A stretch of DNA of 64,000 bases from Curtobacterium sp. VKM Ac-1395 (GCF_015350975.1 NZ_JADKRX010000003.1:229178-293177), one strand, 5' to 3'; positions 23,658 through 32,587 are shown, counted from the first letter of the stretch. Translations and numbers: made by a program. Notes: generated by a model not told the origin, from the letters alone.

Positions 23658-24617
23658 TCAGGCCTGCAGCGTGTCCCGCGGGTACTCGCCGAAGCGGGTG
23701 GCGTACGCGGCGGAGAAGCGGCCGAGGTGGGCGAACCCCCAGCGCACGGCGACGGCGGCGACGGTCAGTTCGCCGGGTGCACCACGACGGAGCTCCTCGC
23801 GGATGCGGTCCAGGCGGATCCCGCGCAGCATCGAGTTCGGCGCGGTCCCGACCTGTCGCTGGAAGGCCTGCTGCAGCCCGCGGACACTGAGTCCGACGTG
23901 GTCGGCGACGTCGGTCGTGGAGATCGGGGTGTGGGCGAACGCGTGCATGTACTCGACGGCCTCGCGGACACGGCCGGTGGCGCCTTGCGGCAGCGGGACC
24001 TCGGGCGCGAGCAACCGGTGCGGGAAGGTCGTCAGCAGCGCGAGCGCCGTGGCCCGCGCGATCTCGGCGAGCCCGATGGCGGACACCGGTGGGGAACCCA
24101 GCACGACGCCGGCTGCCCGCTGCACCTGCTGGTTCCACACGCGCAGGTCATCGGGTCGCGGTGCCGCCGTGTGGTCGAACACGAGCGGCCCGGGCTGGAC
24201 GCCGTGGAGCTCGGCGGCCATCTCCTCGAGGTGCGTCCGCTCGAACTGCACCAGGCTCTGCCGGACGTCGGCGAGCTCGAAGACGAACGGGCGGCCGGAC
24301 GGGAACATCATCGGCGACCCGGGCCGGAGCTGGGCCTCGTCGCGACCGATGTCGATGCGTCCGCCGCCGTCGGCCGTCCACATGACGGCGTACTCGTCCT
24401 GCAGCTCGACCTCACCACGGACGCGCGCGTCGAAGCGGGTCGAGCGGAACGAGATCTGGTCGTTCCCGACGCCGCGGAACCGGTACGCGAACGGACGATC
24501 GGTGCGTGCGGCCACGAAGCCGGCACCCTCGTAGGCGTCCTCGTACATCCGCAGGGCGTCCTCGAGGACGGTCCCCGAGGTCTCGAAGCTGCTCCTGGGA
24601 TCGGACTGGTCGTTCAT
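23658..24617 (-). CDS. AraC-family transcriptional regulator
   Basis: The 319-residue protein has an N-terminal cupin-like ligand-binding domain of the AraC-binding-like type and a C-terminal double helix-turn-helix (about 220-315). The second HTH carries the AraC signature VAVRWGFAHLGRFSAAYATRFGEYP. The inducer is unknown. A likely target is its own operon with the serine hydrolase downstream. Confidence 0.92.
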   Translation of the reverse strand: MNDQSDPRSSFETSGTVLEDALRMYEDAYEGAGFVAARTDRPFAYRFRGVGNDQISFRSTRFDARVRGEVELQDEYAVMWTADGGGRIDIGRDEAQLRPGSPMMFPSGRPFVFELADVRQSLVQFERTHLEEMAAELHGVQPGPLVFDHTAAPRPDDLRVWNQQVQRAAGVVLGSPPVSAIGLAEIARATALALLTTFPHRLLAPEVPLPQGATGRVREAVEYMHAFAHTPISTTDVADHVGLSVRGLQQAFQRQVGTAPNSMLRGIRLDRIREELRRGAPGELTVAAVAVRWGFAHLGRFSAAYATRFGEYPRDTLQA

Positions 24618-24696
24618 CGCGGTGATCGTGACACGGCGGGGGCCAGGTGTCTCAATCGTTCACACGAGTTTGCGGGTTCCGGCCGACCCGATGCGT

Positions 24697-25098
24697 TTAC
24701 CGGATCAGGCGGCGGACCGTCCAGGTGTTCGTCTCGCCCTCGCGGGCGTACCGCAGCTCGTCGACGACCATGCCGACCAGCGCGAGACCGCGGCCGCTCT
24801 CGGCGGACGCGTCGGGGAGCTCGGCGGCCGAGGGGTCGACGGAGGCGGGCCGACCGTCGTCGGTGAGCCGGGCCTCCAGGCCGCCGTCGCGGACCGCGAG
24901 GGCGAGCGAGCAGGCGATGCGCGCGTCTCCTGCGGCGTGTTCGACGACGTTGGAGGCGAGCTCGACGAGGGCGAGCTCGAAGGCCATGCGGTCCTCGGGA
25001 CCGACGGAGGGCTCTGTCCCCCACACCCGGGCGAGGAACTCGTGGACGGCGGTGACGTCGTCCGGTGGCGACGCGAAGTCGAGGCGGTGCTCGGCCAC
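24697..25098 (-). CDS. RsbW/SpoIIAB-like anti-sigma factor kinase
   Basis: The 133-residue GHKL-type ATPase domain shows the N box ELALVELASNVVEHA and a G1/G2-like region ending ESGRGLALVGMVVDELRY. Such proteins bind a sigma factor, or phosphorylate an RsbV-type antagonist on serine. The GTG start at 25098 lies 11 bases after the stop codon of the STAS gene; no ATG is available. No sigma-factor gene or PP2C phosphatase lies nearby, so its target is elsewhere. Confidence 0.85.
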   Translation of the reverse strand: MAEHRLDFASPPDDVTAVHEFLARVWGTEPSVGPEDRMAFELALVELASNVVEHAAGDARIACSLALAVRDGGLEARLTDDGRPASVDPSAAELPDASAESGRGLALVGMVVDELRYAREGETNTWTVRRLIR

Positions 25099-25109
25099 GG
25101 CGGTGCCGG

Positions 25110-25448
25110 TCAGGCCCAGTTGGCGACCGCGGCGTCCCCGTCGGGGTACGTCCGGAGGATCTTGTCGATGTTCGACAGCGTGAGCACCATCGTCACCTGT
25201 TCGGACGGGGCGGCGATGCGCAGGTCCCCGCCGGCCTGGCGTGCGGTCTTCAGGCAGCCCACCAGGGCCCCCAGCCCGGAGGAGTCCATGAACTCCACAC
25301 CGGACAGCTCGACGACCACCCGGTGGTGACCGCCGTCGACGACCGTGGCGACGGTCTCGCGGAACGCCGGTGCCGACACCATGTTGAGTCGGCCCGTGCA
25401 CTCCAGGACGGCGGTGTCCGTGCCTGTCTCGTGTACGACGATGTCCAT
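25110..25448 (-). CDS. RsbV/SpoIIAA-like anti-sigma factor antagonist (STAS domain)
   Basis: A 112-residue single STAS domain. The phosphorylatable serine lies in VEFMDSSGLGALVG, the typical site. In the partner-switching scheme the unphosphorylated form captures the RsbW-like kinase and frees the sigma factor. It is the first gene of a two-gene unit with the kinase. Confidence 0.92.
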   Translation of the reverse strand: MDIVVHETGTDTAVLECTGRLNMVSAPAFRETVATVVDGGHHRVVVELSGVEFMDSSGLGALVGCLKTARQAGGDLRIAAPSEQVTMVLTLSNIDKILRTYPDGDAAVANWA

Positions 25449-25514
25449 GCGGATGCCCCCTCTGATCGGAACGTCTTGCTCCGCGACCCTACCGGTTCTC
25501 CGGGTCGCCGCCCG

Positions 25515-26717
25515 TCAGTCGGCGCGTCGTGTGGCCAGCGCCTGCACGACGACCGCCGCGCCCATCAGCACGACCATGACCGAACCCATCGCGATCGCGG
25601 TCCCGCCGAGCAGTCCGGCCAGCGGTGTGCCGAGCCCGCCGAGCCCGAACGACAGGCCGCCCTGCAGCGCTGCCGCGGTCCCCGGGTGCGCCGCGCCCAC
25701 GTGCTGCGTCCGGGTCATCGCGGCCGGCAGGACGAAGCCCCAGGCGCCGGTGACCACGGCGAGCGAGACCCAGACGGCGACCGGTCCGAGGCCGAGGAGC
25801 GCCGACACGAACACCCCGGCGGCACCGATCGTGCCGACGAGCAAGCCGGCGGTGAGCAGCGCGTCCTCGGAGAACCGCCCGACGACCCGTCGGATCACGA
25901 GCGTCGTGATGATCATCATCGTGGCGTTCGTGGCGAAGACGATCGTGTACAGCTGCTCGGAGAAGCCGAACTGCGTCTGGAACACGAACGAGCTCGTCGC
26001 GATGTAGGCGAAGAAGCCGATCGTCGACAGCACCCCCGTGAGCAGGTACGCCCGGAAGCGCGGGATGGCCACGAGCTGCCGGATGCGCTGCCAGTTCGCA
26101 CCGAGGCCGATCCCGCCGCGGGCGGCCGGACGCAGGGTCTCGTGGAAGAACGGCACGACGAGGGCGAAGAACACCGCGCCGAGGACCGCGAGCACGACGA
26201 ACATCACCCGCCACGTGCCGACCAGCAGCACCGCTCCCCCGGCCAGCGGCGCCACGACCGGACCGATCGCGTTGATCGCGGCGAGCGTGCCGAACACCTT
26301 CGCCATCCGCGGCCCCTCGGTGACGTCGGACACCATCGCGCGGCCCGCGACGGCCGCAGCTGCCCCGGCCAGGCCCTGCACCACCCGGGCGGCGACGAGC
26401 ATCCCGACGTCGGGCGCGAGCGCGCAGCCGAGCGAGGCGAGTGCGAACAGCGCCGTCCCGCCGAGCATCAGGGGGCGACGACCGATGCCGTCGCTGACCG
26501 GCCCGGCGAGCAGCTGCCCGACCGCGAACGCCACGAGGAACGCGGTGAGCGAGAGCTGGACGGCGCTCGGCGTGCTGCCGAGGTCGCGGGCGATCGCGGG
26601 CAGCGCGGGGATGTACATGTCCGTCGCGAAGGGCGAGACCCCGACGATGAGCGCGAGCGGCACGATCGGGGGAAGGGTCGTCCGGAGGGGTCGGTTGCGG
26701 GTGCGCGCCGTCGTCAC
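25515..26717 (-). CDS. Bcr/CflA-type multidrug MFS transporter
   Basis: The 400-residue protein has 12 predicted membrane helices. Helix 1 ends with SPFATDMYIPALPAIARDL, the signature of the DHA1 Bcr/CflA subgroup of proton-driven drug exporters. The motif-A loop GPVSDGIGRRPLMLGG lies between helices 2 and 3. The transported drug cannot be predicted. The gene stands alone, upstream of the RsbV/RsbW pair on the same strand, and has no adjacent regulator. Confidence 0.9.
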   Translation of the reverse strand: MTTARTRNRPLRTTLPPIVPLALIVGVSPFATDMYIPALPAIARDLGSTPSAVQLSLTAFLVAFAVGQLLAGPVSDGIGRRPLMLGGTALFALASLGCALAPDVGMLVAARVVQGLAGAAAAVAGRAMVSDVTEGPRMAKVFGTLAAINAIGPVVAPLAGGAVLLVGTWRVMFVVLAVLGAVFFALVVPFFHETLRPAARGGIGLGANWQRIRQLVAIPRFRAYLLTGVLSTIGFFAYIATSSFVFQTQFGFSEQLYTIVFATNATMMIITTLVIRRVVGRFSEDALLTAGLLVGTIGAAGVFVSALLGLGPVAVWVSLAVVTGAWGFVLPAAMTRTQHVGAAHPGTAAALQGGLSFGLGGLGTPLAGLLGGTAIAMGSVMVVLMGAAVVVQALATRRAD

Positions 26718-26946
26718 GGCGGCAACGCTACGCCGTGCCGAATCGATTCGACGGGGCTGGGACGGTGCTTCGTCGGCAGCGGACGGGGTCGCGAACGGTC
26801 ACGACACCCCGCTCAGGTCCGTCGAGCGGTCGGCAACCGTCGCCGGGGCGGCGGCGGAGCGACGATCCGTGACCGGTCGGCGTCACGCCGACGGGGTGCC
26901 GCGACCAGTCGGAGAGAGTGACCGTCCGGTGCATGGTCACCACGCA

Positions 26947-26992
26947 GCGGACGGGAGGCTCCCCACCGGCGGGCACCGAGCCTCCCGTCCGC
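26947..26992. repeat. Dispersed intergenic palindrome, copy 3
   Basis: Perfect 15-base arms (GCGGACGGGAGGCTC at 26947-26961, complement at 26978-26992) around a 16-base loop. It lies downstream of ppc on the minus strand and could terminate it. Confidence 0.8.
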
Positions 26993-27048
26993 CCCGTGGT
27001 CGCGTCCGCCCCGTGGTCGCGCCCCGTGGTCACGCGCGCCCCGTGGTC
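26991..27048. repeat. GCCCCGTGGTC short tandem array
   Basis: Four copies of GCCCCGTGGTC start at 26991, 27008, 27021 and 27038, separated by 2-6 bases. Spacing is too short and irregular for a CRISPR array. Confidence 0.65.
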
Positions 27049-27160
27049 GCGCGCGCCCCGCGCCGTGCGCGGTCGCCCGGCCGGTGCGGGTCGCACACGC
27101 CGTGCGTCGCCAGCGCGCCGCACCACGTGCACGACCTCGCACCAGGCCGCGCACCGCAGG

Positions 27161-29818
27161 TCAGCCCGTGTTCTGCAGGCCGGCAGCGATCCCGTTCACG
27201 GTCAGCAGGAGCAGCCGGTGGTCGGCGTCCGTCGGGTCGGTGCTCCCCGTCGTACGGATCGCGCGGAGCGCCCGGAGCTGGAGGTGCGACAGGGCGTCGA
27301 CGTAGGGGCTGCGCAGGCGAACGGCGCGGGCGAGCACCGGACGGTCCTGCAGGACGTCGGACCCGCCGGAGACCCGCAGGACCCAGTCGCGGGTGCGGAT
27401 CATCTCGTCGAGGACAGCGGCCGCCAGGTCATCGCGGTCGGCGAGGTCGAGGTACCGGCGGGCGATCTGCTCGTCCGTCTTCGCCAGGGACATCTCGACG
27501 TTCTTGATCATCGCGCCGAACAGCGGCCACTCGCGGAACGCGGTGCGGAGCAGGTCGACGTCGCCGACGGCCTCGAGCGCGGAGCCGAGGCCGTACCAGC
27601 CGGCGAGGTTGATGCGGGCCTGGGTCCAGGAGAACACCCACGGGATGGCGCGGAGGTCCTCGAGCGACTCCACCGACAGGCCGCGACGGGCCGGACGGGA
27701 GCCGAGCGGCAGCAGCCCGATCTCCTCCATCGGGGTGACCCGGGCGAACCACGGCGCGAAGCCCTCGGCCTTGACCAGGCCGTGGAAGGCCTCGCGGGAG
27801 ACGTCGTCGAGACGCTGGGCGAGGTCGCGGAAGCGGTCGGCGGCGGCCTCGGTGCGGGCCTCGTTCGAGGGCGACGACGCGAAGAGCGTCGCAGCGGCCA
27901 TCTGCTCGAGGTGTCGGGCGGCGATGTCCTGGTCGCCGTACTGGGCGAAGATGACCTCGCCCTGCTCGGTGATCTTCAGGCGGCCGTCGATCGACCCGGG
28001 CGGCTGCGCCAGGACGGCCTCGTTCGCGGGTCCGCCGCCCCGGCCGAGCGAGCCACCGCGGCCGTGGAACAGCGTCAGCTCGATGTCGTTCTCCCGGGCC
28101 CAGCGAGCGATGCGCGCCTGGGCGTCGTACAGCGCCAGGTTCGCGGAGACCGGGCCGACGTCCTTCGAGGAGTCCGAGTAGCCGAGCATCACCTCGAGCT
28201 TCCGACCGGTGACGGCCAGGCGGCGCTGGAAGGCCTCGGTGCGGACGGCCTCGTCGAGGATCTCCACGCTGGCGTGCAGGTCGGCGAAGGTCTCGAACAG
28301 CGGGATGACCTCGAGCACCGGTGCGGCCTGGACGGACCCGAGGGCGGCGACCGCCAGTTCGTGCACGTTCGCGAGGTCGGCGGCCGACTGCGTGAAGGAG
28401 ACGATGTAGCGGTTCGAGGCCCGGACGCCGTAGCGGCGCTGCAGGTCGGCGATCGTCCGGAAGACCGCGAGGACCTCCTCCGTGGTCTCGCTCAGCTCGC
28501 CGCCGGCACGGATCTCGGCCAGGGCGGCGCGGTGCACCTGCGAGTGTTGCCGGATCTCGAGCTCGGCGAGGTGGAAGCCGAAGGTCTCGACCTGCCAGAT
28601 GAGGTTCTGCAGCTCGCCGTAGGCCGGCCGGGCGGCGCCGCCGGCGACCAGGGAGGCCTGGATGACGCGGAGGTCGTCGAGGAAGGCCTCGGGACCGGCG
28701 TACGCCAGACCCGGTTCGCCGCGGCGGGTGGCGTCGAGGCGTGCCGCGGTGAACAGCAGCGCCCGGCGGTGGGTCTCGTTGGGCGCGCGGATGCCGATGC
28801 GCTCGGCGATCTCGACGTCGAGCGACTCCTGCGCGAACACGAGCGCGGTGAGGCCCGGGTCGGCCGGGGTCTCGTCGTGGTCGAGCGTCAGCGTGCTGCC
28901 GATGCGGGTGGCGGCGCGGGCCAGGCCGAGCAGGATGTGCTCGGCGGCGATGTCCGCGGCCTGGCGGGTGACGGCGGCCGTGACGTGCGGGTTGCCGTCA
29001 CGGTCCCCGCCGATCCACGTGCCGAAGCGGACGAAGGCGGGGGCCCGCACGGGCGCGCTGCCGGCGGCGCCCCCGAGCAGCCGGTCGTCGAGCAGGCGGT
29101 AGACCTGCGGCACGATCTCGAACAGCGTCTGGTCGAACACGCTCATCGCCGTGCGGACCTCGTCGAGCGGGGTCGGCCGGGTGGTGCGGAGCGGGGACGT
29201 GCGCAGGAGCGTCGTGATCTCCTCGAGCAGCCGGCGCTCGTTCTCGGCGCGCGCCATGGCGTTCTTCGCGGAGTCCCGCTCGTCGATGAGGTCCGTGATG
29301 CGCCGCACGGCCGTGGTGACCGCGCGACGACGGGCCTCGGTCGGGTGGGCGGTCAGGACGGGGTGGAACCGGAGGCCGTCGAGTCGCGCGGTGGCCTCGT
29401 CGGTCCCGAGCTCGTCGACGAGGCGCGCGAACGTCGCCGGGAAGGAGTCCCCCGCGACGCCGCCGTCGTCCCCGCGGAGCCGGAGCACGCGCACGCGGTG
29501 GTGCTCCTCGGCCAGGTTCGTCAGGTGGAAGTAGGTGGTGAAGGCGCGTGCGACCTCTTCGGCACGCTCGGCGGACATGGCGGCCACGACGGCCTCGGCC
29601 CGCGCGGCGCCGTCGACGTCCGAGCCCTCGTAGGCCGTGATCACCGCTGCGCGCAGGGACTCCACGTCGCGCAGGAGCTCGTCGCCGCCGCTCTCCCGCA
29701 GCACGCGGCCGAGGAGTTCGCCGAGGTAGCGGACGTCAGCGCGCAGGTCGCTGTCGACCGCGCCGCTGACATCGTCGCGGGCACTGCCGAAGCGTGTCGA
29801 ACCGTCGATCGCCGTCAT
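27161..29818 (-). CDS. ppc: Phosphoenolpyruvate carboxylase
   Basis: The 885-residue enzyme makes oxaloacetate from phosphoenolpyruvate and bicarbonate, refilling the TCA cycle. The catalytic histidine is in VLTAHPTEARRR, a second active-site region is GYSDSSKD, the glycine loop is FHGRGGSLGRGGGP, and the C-terminus ends in the conserved QNTG. The ATG at 29818 gives the expected length; an open frame continues upstream but belongs to the antisense of the heme oxygenase gene. Confidence 0.97.
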   Translation of the reverse strand: MTAIDGSTRFGSARDDVSGAVDSDLRADVRYLGELLGRVLRESGGDELLRDVESLRAAVITAYEGSDVDGAARAEAVVAAMSAERAEEVARAFTTYFHLTNLAEEHHRVRVLRLRGDDGGVAGDSFPATFARLVDELGTDEATARLDGLRFHPVLTAHPTEARRRAVTTAVRRITDLIDERDSAKNAMARAENERRLLEEITTLLRTSPLRTTRPTPLDEVRTAMSVFDQTLFEIVPQVYRLLDDRLLGGAAGSAPVRAPAFVRFGTWIGGDRDGNPHVTAAVTRQAADIAAEHILLGLARAATRIGSTLTLDHDETPADPGLTALVFAQESLDVEIAERIGIRAPNETHRRALLFTAARLDATRRGEPGLAYAGPEAFLDDLRVIQASLVAGGAARPAYGELQNLIWQVETFGFHLAELEIRQHSQVHRAALAEIRAGGELSETTEEVLAVFRTIADLQRRYGVRASNRYIVSFTQSAADLANVHELAVAALGSVQAAPVLEVIPLFETFADLHASVEILDEAVRTEAFQRRLAVTGRKLEVMLGYSDSSKDVGPVSANLALYDAQARIARWARENDIELTLFHGRGGSLGRGGGPANEAVLAQPPGSIDGRLKITEQGEVIFAQYGDQDIAARHLEQMAAATLFASSPSNEARTEAAADRFRDLAQRLDDVSREAFHGLVKAEGFAPWFARVTPMEEIGLLPLGSRPARRGLSVESLEDLRAIPWVFSWTQARINLAGWYGLGSALEAVGDVDLLRTAFREWPLFGAMIKNVEMSLAKTDEQIARRYLDLADRDDLAAAVLDEMIRTRDWVLRVSGGSDVLQDRPVLARAVRLRSPYVDALSHLQLRALRAIRTTGSTDPTDADHRLLLLTVNGIAAGLQNTG

Positions 29819-29993
29819 GGGGTCCTTTCGGGTCAGGCTCGCCCGGGGTACCGGTCCGGGACCCCAGCAGCGTATCGGGAGGCGGGTCTCCGTGACGACG
29901 ACCGTCCGGACGGGCTGCCGGGGTGGCTCCGGCACGACGCGCGGTGGCGCCGTGCACGACGCGTGCGTGCGTGCTGCGCGGCGCTGTGCGGGG

Positions 29994-30668
29994 TCAGGCG
30001 GTGGCGGTCGCCGGCGGCGCGAGCGGCCCGCGCTGGGCGTCGAGCCCGGCGAGCAGCCCGGTGTTGAGCGCGTACGCGAGCTCCACCTCGGCGATGACCC
30101 GTTCGCGCTCGTCGTCGTCCCACGGGGCCGCGTCGAGCTGCGCGCGGTAGGTGTCACCGAAGGCGTTCGGGTCCGCGACCTGGTCGAAGATGTAGAAGAG
30201 GACGCCGTTCGTGTCGAACCCGAACTGCTCGGCGAGCAGCGAGCCGAGCAGGTGGCCACCGGACAGGTCGCCGAGGTAGCGCGTGTAGTGGTGCGCGACG
30301 AAGCCGCCCGGCCACGTGGCCGCGACCTCGTTGAGCCGGCGGACGTAGGCGGTGGTGGCGGGGAGCGGGCAGACGAGCTCGGCCCAGTCGGGTCCGACGA
30401 GGTACTCGAGGTCCGCGCGGATCGCCGGCATCCGGGTGAGCTGCGGCGTGACGAACGGCGCGGCGACGGGGTGCTCCGCCATCCGGTCGGCGGCGCGTTC
30501 GAGGGCGTCGTAGACGAAGGCGTACTGCCCGAGCAGGGCGGCGTAGTCGGCCACGTCACACTGGCCGTCGACCAGGTCGTGCATGAACCCGTTGCCCGCG
30601 GTCGTCCCGTGCGAGCGGTGCGTGCGTCGGCGCAACAGCTCGGAGAACGGGGTGACCGTGGTGTCCAT
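29994..30668 (-). CDS. Heme oxygenase (biliverdin-producing)
   Basis: The 224-residue all-helical enzyme opens heme to biliverdin, CO and Fe2+. The proximal heme ligand is probably H20 in RRRTHRSHGTT. The distal helix is recognisable by YTRYLGDLSGGHLLG, with the conserved glycines. Iron released here would add to iron from the siderophore-interacting protein encoded divergently. The ATG lies 3 bases from a perfect palindromic iron box, so repression by an IdeR/DtxR-type regulator under iron excess is very likely. Confidence 0.93.
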   Translation of the reverse strand: MDTTVTPFSELLRRRTHRSHGTTAGNGFMHDLVDGQCDVADYAALLGQYAFVYDALERAADRMAEHPVAAPFVTPQLTRMPAIRADLEYLVGPDWAELVCPLPATTAYVRRLNEVAATWPGGFVAHHYTRYLGDLSGGHLLGSLLAEQFGFDTNGVLFYIFDQVADPNAFGDTYRAQLDAAPWDDDERERVIAEVELAYALNTGLLAGLDAQRGPLAPPATATA

Positions 30669-30671
30669 GGA

Positions 30672-30689
30672 GGTAAGGCTAGCCTTACC
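30672..30689. promoter_or_regulatory. IdeR/DtxR-type iron box between divergent iron genes
   Basis: A perfect 18-base palindrome, GGTAAGGCTAGCCTTACC, closely resembling the TTAGGTTAGGCTAACCTAA consensus for DtxR/IdeR. It starts 4 bases from the heme oxygenase start and 65 bases before the siderophore-interacting protein gene, so one site can control both. Confidence 0.85.
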
Positions 30690-30753
30690 CTTGGCGACGT
30701 CAAGGGTCTTCTCCCAGGAACCCGGCCGCCACCCGAGAGGACCCTCCCCCACG

Positions 30754-31593
30754 ATGAGCTCCAAGAACCGCCCGCAGTCCGTCTTCGTCGTCGAGCGCAC
30801 GGAGCGCCTCTCGCCGCACATGGTCCGCGTGCACCTCGGAGGCCCGGCGTTCGACGACTTCATCGCGGGCGCTGCCCCGGACGCCCTCGCCGCCACCGAC
30901 ACCTACGTGAAGCTCCTGCTCGCCAAGCCCGGGCTCGGCCTGGAGCCGCCGTACGACCTCGAGGCCCTCCGCGAGACGCTCCCGAAGCAGGACCGTCCGG
31001 CCCGCCGCACCTACACGGTCCGCGCCGTCGACCACGTCGCCCGCACCATCGCGATCGACTTCGTGGTGCACGGCGACGACGGGCTCGCCGGACCGTGGGC
31101 AGCGTCCGCCCAGCCCGGCGACCGGCTCGCCCTCTCCGGCCCCGGCGGCGGCTACGCGCCGAGCGACGACCCTGCCGTCACGCACGTGCTGCTCGGCGAC
31201 GACAGCGCCCTGCCCGCGATCGGCGCCGCCCTGGAGGCCATGCACGACGCCGCCACGGGCGTCGCCCTGGTCGAGGTGGCCGGTCCCGGCGACGAGCAGG
31301 CGATCCGGCACCCGGCCGGGGTCGACCTGCGGTGGCTGCACCGGGACGCCGCCGGCGCCGAGCCGGGCACGCTCCTGCTCGCAGCGGCCCGGGCGCTGCC
31401 CCGTGCCTCCAGTCCGGTGCAGGTGTTCGCGCACGGTGAGCGGGCCGCGATGAAGGCGATCCGTCGGCTGCTGCAGGACGAGTGGCAGCTGGAGAAGCGC
31501 GACCTGTCGCTCTCCGCGTACTGGGCGCTCGGCCGCGCCGAGGACCGGTTCCAGGAGGAGAAGCGCGAGCCGATCGGCGTCATCTTCGACTGA
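30754..31593 (+). CDS. Siderophore-interacting protein (FAD-dependent ferric reductase)
   Basis: The 279-residue cytoplasmic flavoprotein belongs to the SIP/ViuB family. It has an FAD-binding barrel (RRTYTVRAVD, with the flavin-binding R-x-Y-[ST] motif near residue 90) and a C-terminal NAD(P)H domain ending LSAYWALGRAEDRFQEEK, typical of SIPs. It reduces ferric siderophores to release iron. The ATG at 30754 follows AGAGGACC. It is divergent from the heme oxygenase gene and shares the iron box. Confidence 0.93.
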   Translation: MSSKNRPQSVFVVERTERLSPHMVRVHLGGPAFDDFIAGAAPDALAATDTYVKLLLAKPGLGLEPPYDLEALRETLPKQDRPARRTYTVRAVDHVARTIAIDFVVHGDDGLAGPWAASAQPGDRLALSGPGGGYAPSDDPAVTHVLLGDDSALPAIGAALEAMHDAATGVALVEVAGPGDEQAIRHPAGVDLRWLHRDAAGAEPGTLLLAAARALPRASSPVQVFAHGERAAMKAIRRLLQDEWQLEKRDLSLSAYWALGRAEDRFQEEKREPIGVIFD

Positions 31594-31673
31594 CGCACGT
31601 CGGCTGGGCTGGTGTGCCCGGTGCCGGCCGGGAGGCCCGGGTGGCGTCGGACGTGCCGGGTAGCGTGCCGCGC

Positions 31674-32234
31674 ATGGTCCCGTCCTGCTGCGTCCCCGGC
31701 TGCGCGAGCCCGCTCGCGCCCGGCGCGCCGGTGCCGCTGTGCGCGCTGCACGTCGCCGTCGTCGCGGACCACGCCGCCGAGACGCTCGGCGTCGAGGACC
31801 TGCTCCCCGGGCCCTGTCCCGTCTGCGGCTCCCGGGTCGGCGTCCGCTTCGCCGCGGGTGCGGTGTGCGCCGTGTGCGAGTGGCGGTGGGGCGAGGTGCC
31901 CGACGGTGACCTCGCTCCCCCGCGGGTCGACGTCGTCTACTACCTGCGGCAGCGCGACCACGTCGGCGACCGCGTGAAGATCGGCACGACGGCGAACCCC
32001 CGGCAGCGGCTCGCGCGGATCAGCCACCAGGACCTGTTGGCGTTCGAGCGCGGGGACCGTCGTCTGGAGCGCCGGCGTCACGAGCAGTTCGCCGCCACCC
32101 GGTACCCCGGCACGGAGTGGTTCCGCGTGACGCCGGAGCTGCTCGCGCACGTCGACGTCGTCGCCGCGGGGGTGTCCGACCCGTGGGACGTGCACGCGCG
32201 GTGGACCAGCGAGGCGCTCGCGCTCCGCGGGTGA
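31674..32234 (+). CDS. Zinc-finger protein with a GIY-YIG-like (T5orf172/Mug113) domain
   Basis: The 186-residue protein has an N-terminal cysteine cluster (CCVPGC ... CALH, then CPVCG ... CAVCEW), probably two zinc sites. The C-terminal domain has the T5orf172/Mug113 pattern of the GIY-YIG nuclease superfamily: VVYYLRQ, VKIGTTANPRQRLARI, then ERRRHEQFAATRYPGTEWF. Such domains occur in phage proteins and in proteins of uncertain nuclease activity. It stands alone upstream of the copper genes. A DNA-cleaving role is possible but unproven. Confidence 0.8.
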   Translation: MVPSCCVPGCASPLAPGAPVPLCALHVAVVADHAAETLGVEDLLPGPCPVCGSRVGVRFAAGAVCAVCEWRWGEVPDGDLAPPRVDVVYYLRQRDHVGDRVKIGTTANPRQRLARISHQDLLAFERGDRRLERRRHEQFAATRYPGTEWFRVTPELLAHVDVVAAGVSDPWDVHARWTSEALALRG

Positions 32235-32240
32235 GCGTTG

Positions 32241-32310
32241 TCCCGCGGTCCTGGCCCGCGGTGCCGCCTCGCGGTCCTGGCGTGCGGTCCTGGCCCGCGG
32301 TCCTGGCGTG
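32241..32310. repeat. GCGGTCCTGGC repeats before the copper operon
   Basis: Four copies of GCGGTCCTGGC start at 32245, 32271, 32284 and 32298, between the zinc-finger gene and the CsoR box. No function is evident. Confidence 0.6.
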
Positions 32311-32311
32311 G

Positions 32312-32326
32312 TACCCCCCTGGGGTA
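32312..32326. promoter_or_regulatory. CsoR-type copper operator before copZ-copA
   Basis: TACCCC-CCT-GGGGTA has perfect 6-base arms and the G/C tract typical of CsoR operators. It lies 37 bases before the copZ start. Cu(I) binding to CsoR, encoded at 37260, should release it. Confidence 0.85.
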
Positions 32327-32362
32327 TATGGTGGGGATCACGACGACGAAGGGACGGCCGTG

Positions 32363-32587
32363 ATGGGCGAGCTGACGAACACCTACGGGATCACCGGCAT
32401 GACGTGTGGGCACTGTGTGACCAGCGTCGACGAGGAACTCAGTGCGCTGCCCGGCGTCACCGCCGTCGCGGTGGAGCTCACCGTCGGCGGCGTCTCGACC
32501 GCCCGCGTGACCAGCAGCCAGCCGCTGTCGACCGACGACGTCGCTGCTGCCGTCGAGGAAGCGGGCTACACCCTGGTCGCCTCGTGA
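32363..32587 (+). CDS. copZ: Copper chaperone (heavy-metal-associated domain)
   Basis: The 74-residue protein is one ferredoxin-like HMA domain with the metal site GMTCGHC near residues 12-18. It carries Cu(I) to the CopA ATPase, encoded by the next gene, whose GTG start overlaps this stop codon (GTGA). The start at 32363 follows GAAGGGACGG. Expression should be copper-induced through the CsoR box upstream. Confidence 0.93.
   Translation: MGELTNTYGITGMTCGHCVTSVDEELSALPGVTAVAVELTVGGVSTARVTSSQPLSTDDVAAAVEEAGYTLVAS

Larger units (their letters stand above)
26718..27160. other. Gene-free 443-bp spacer with repeats
   Basis: This stretch between ppc and the drug exporter holds a dispersed palindrome (26947-26992) and a short tandem array (26991-27048). 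I find no credible gene; the open frames here are shadows with unlikely composition. Confidence 0.6.

Noticed and set aside
26991..27048. Possible CRISPR array in the GCCCCGTGGTC repeats
   Set aside because: Repeats are 11 bases with 2-6 base spacers and no cas genes nearby.
26918..30067. A 1049-codon plus-strand frame opposite ppc
   Set aside because: The minus strand carries an unmistakable phosphoenolpyruvate carboxylase. The antisense frame has repetitive Val/Arg/Asp composition and no motif.
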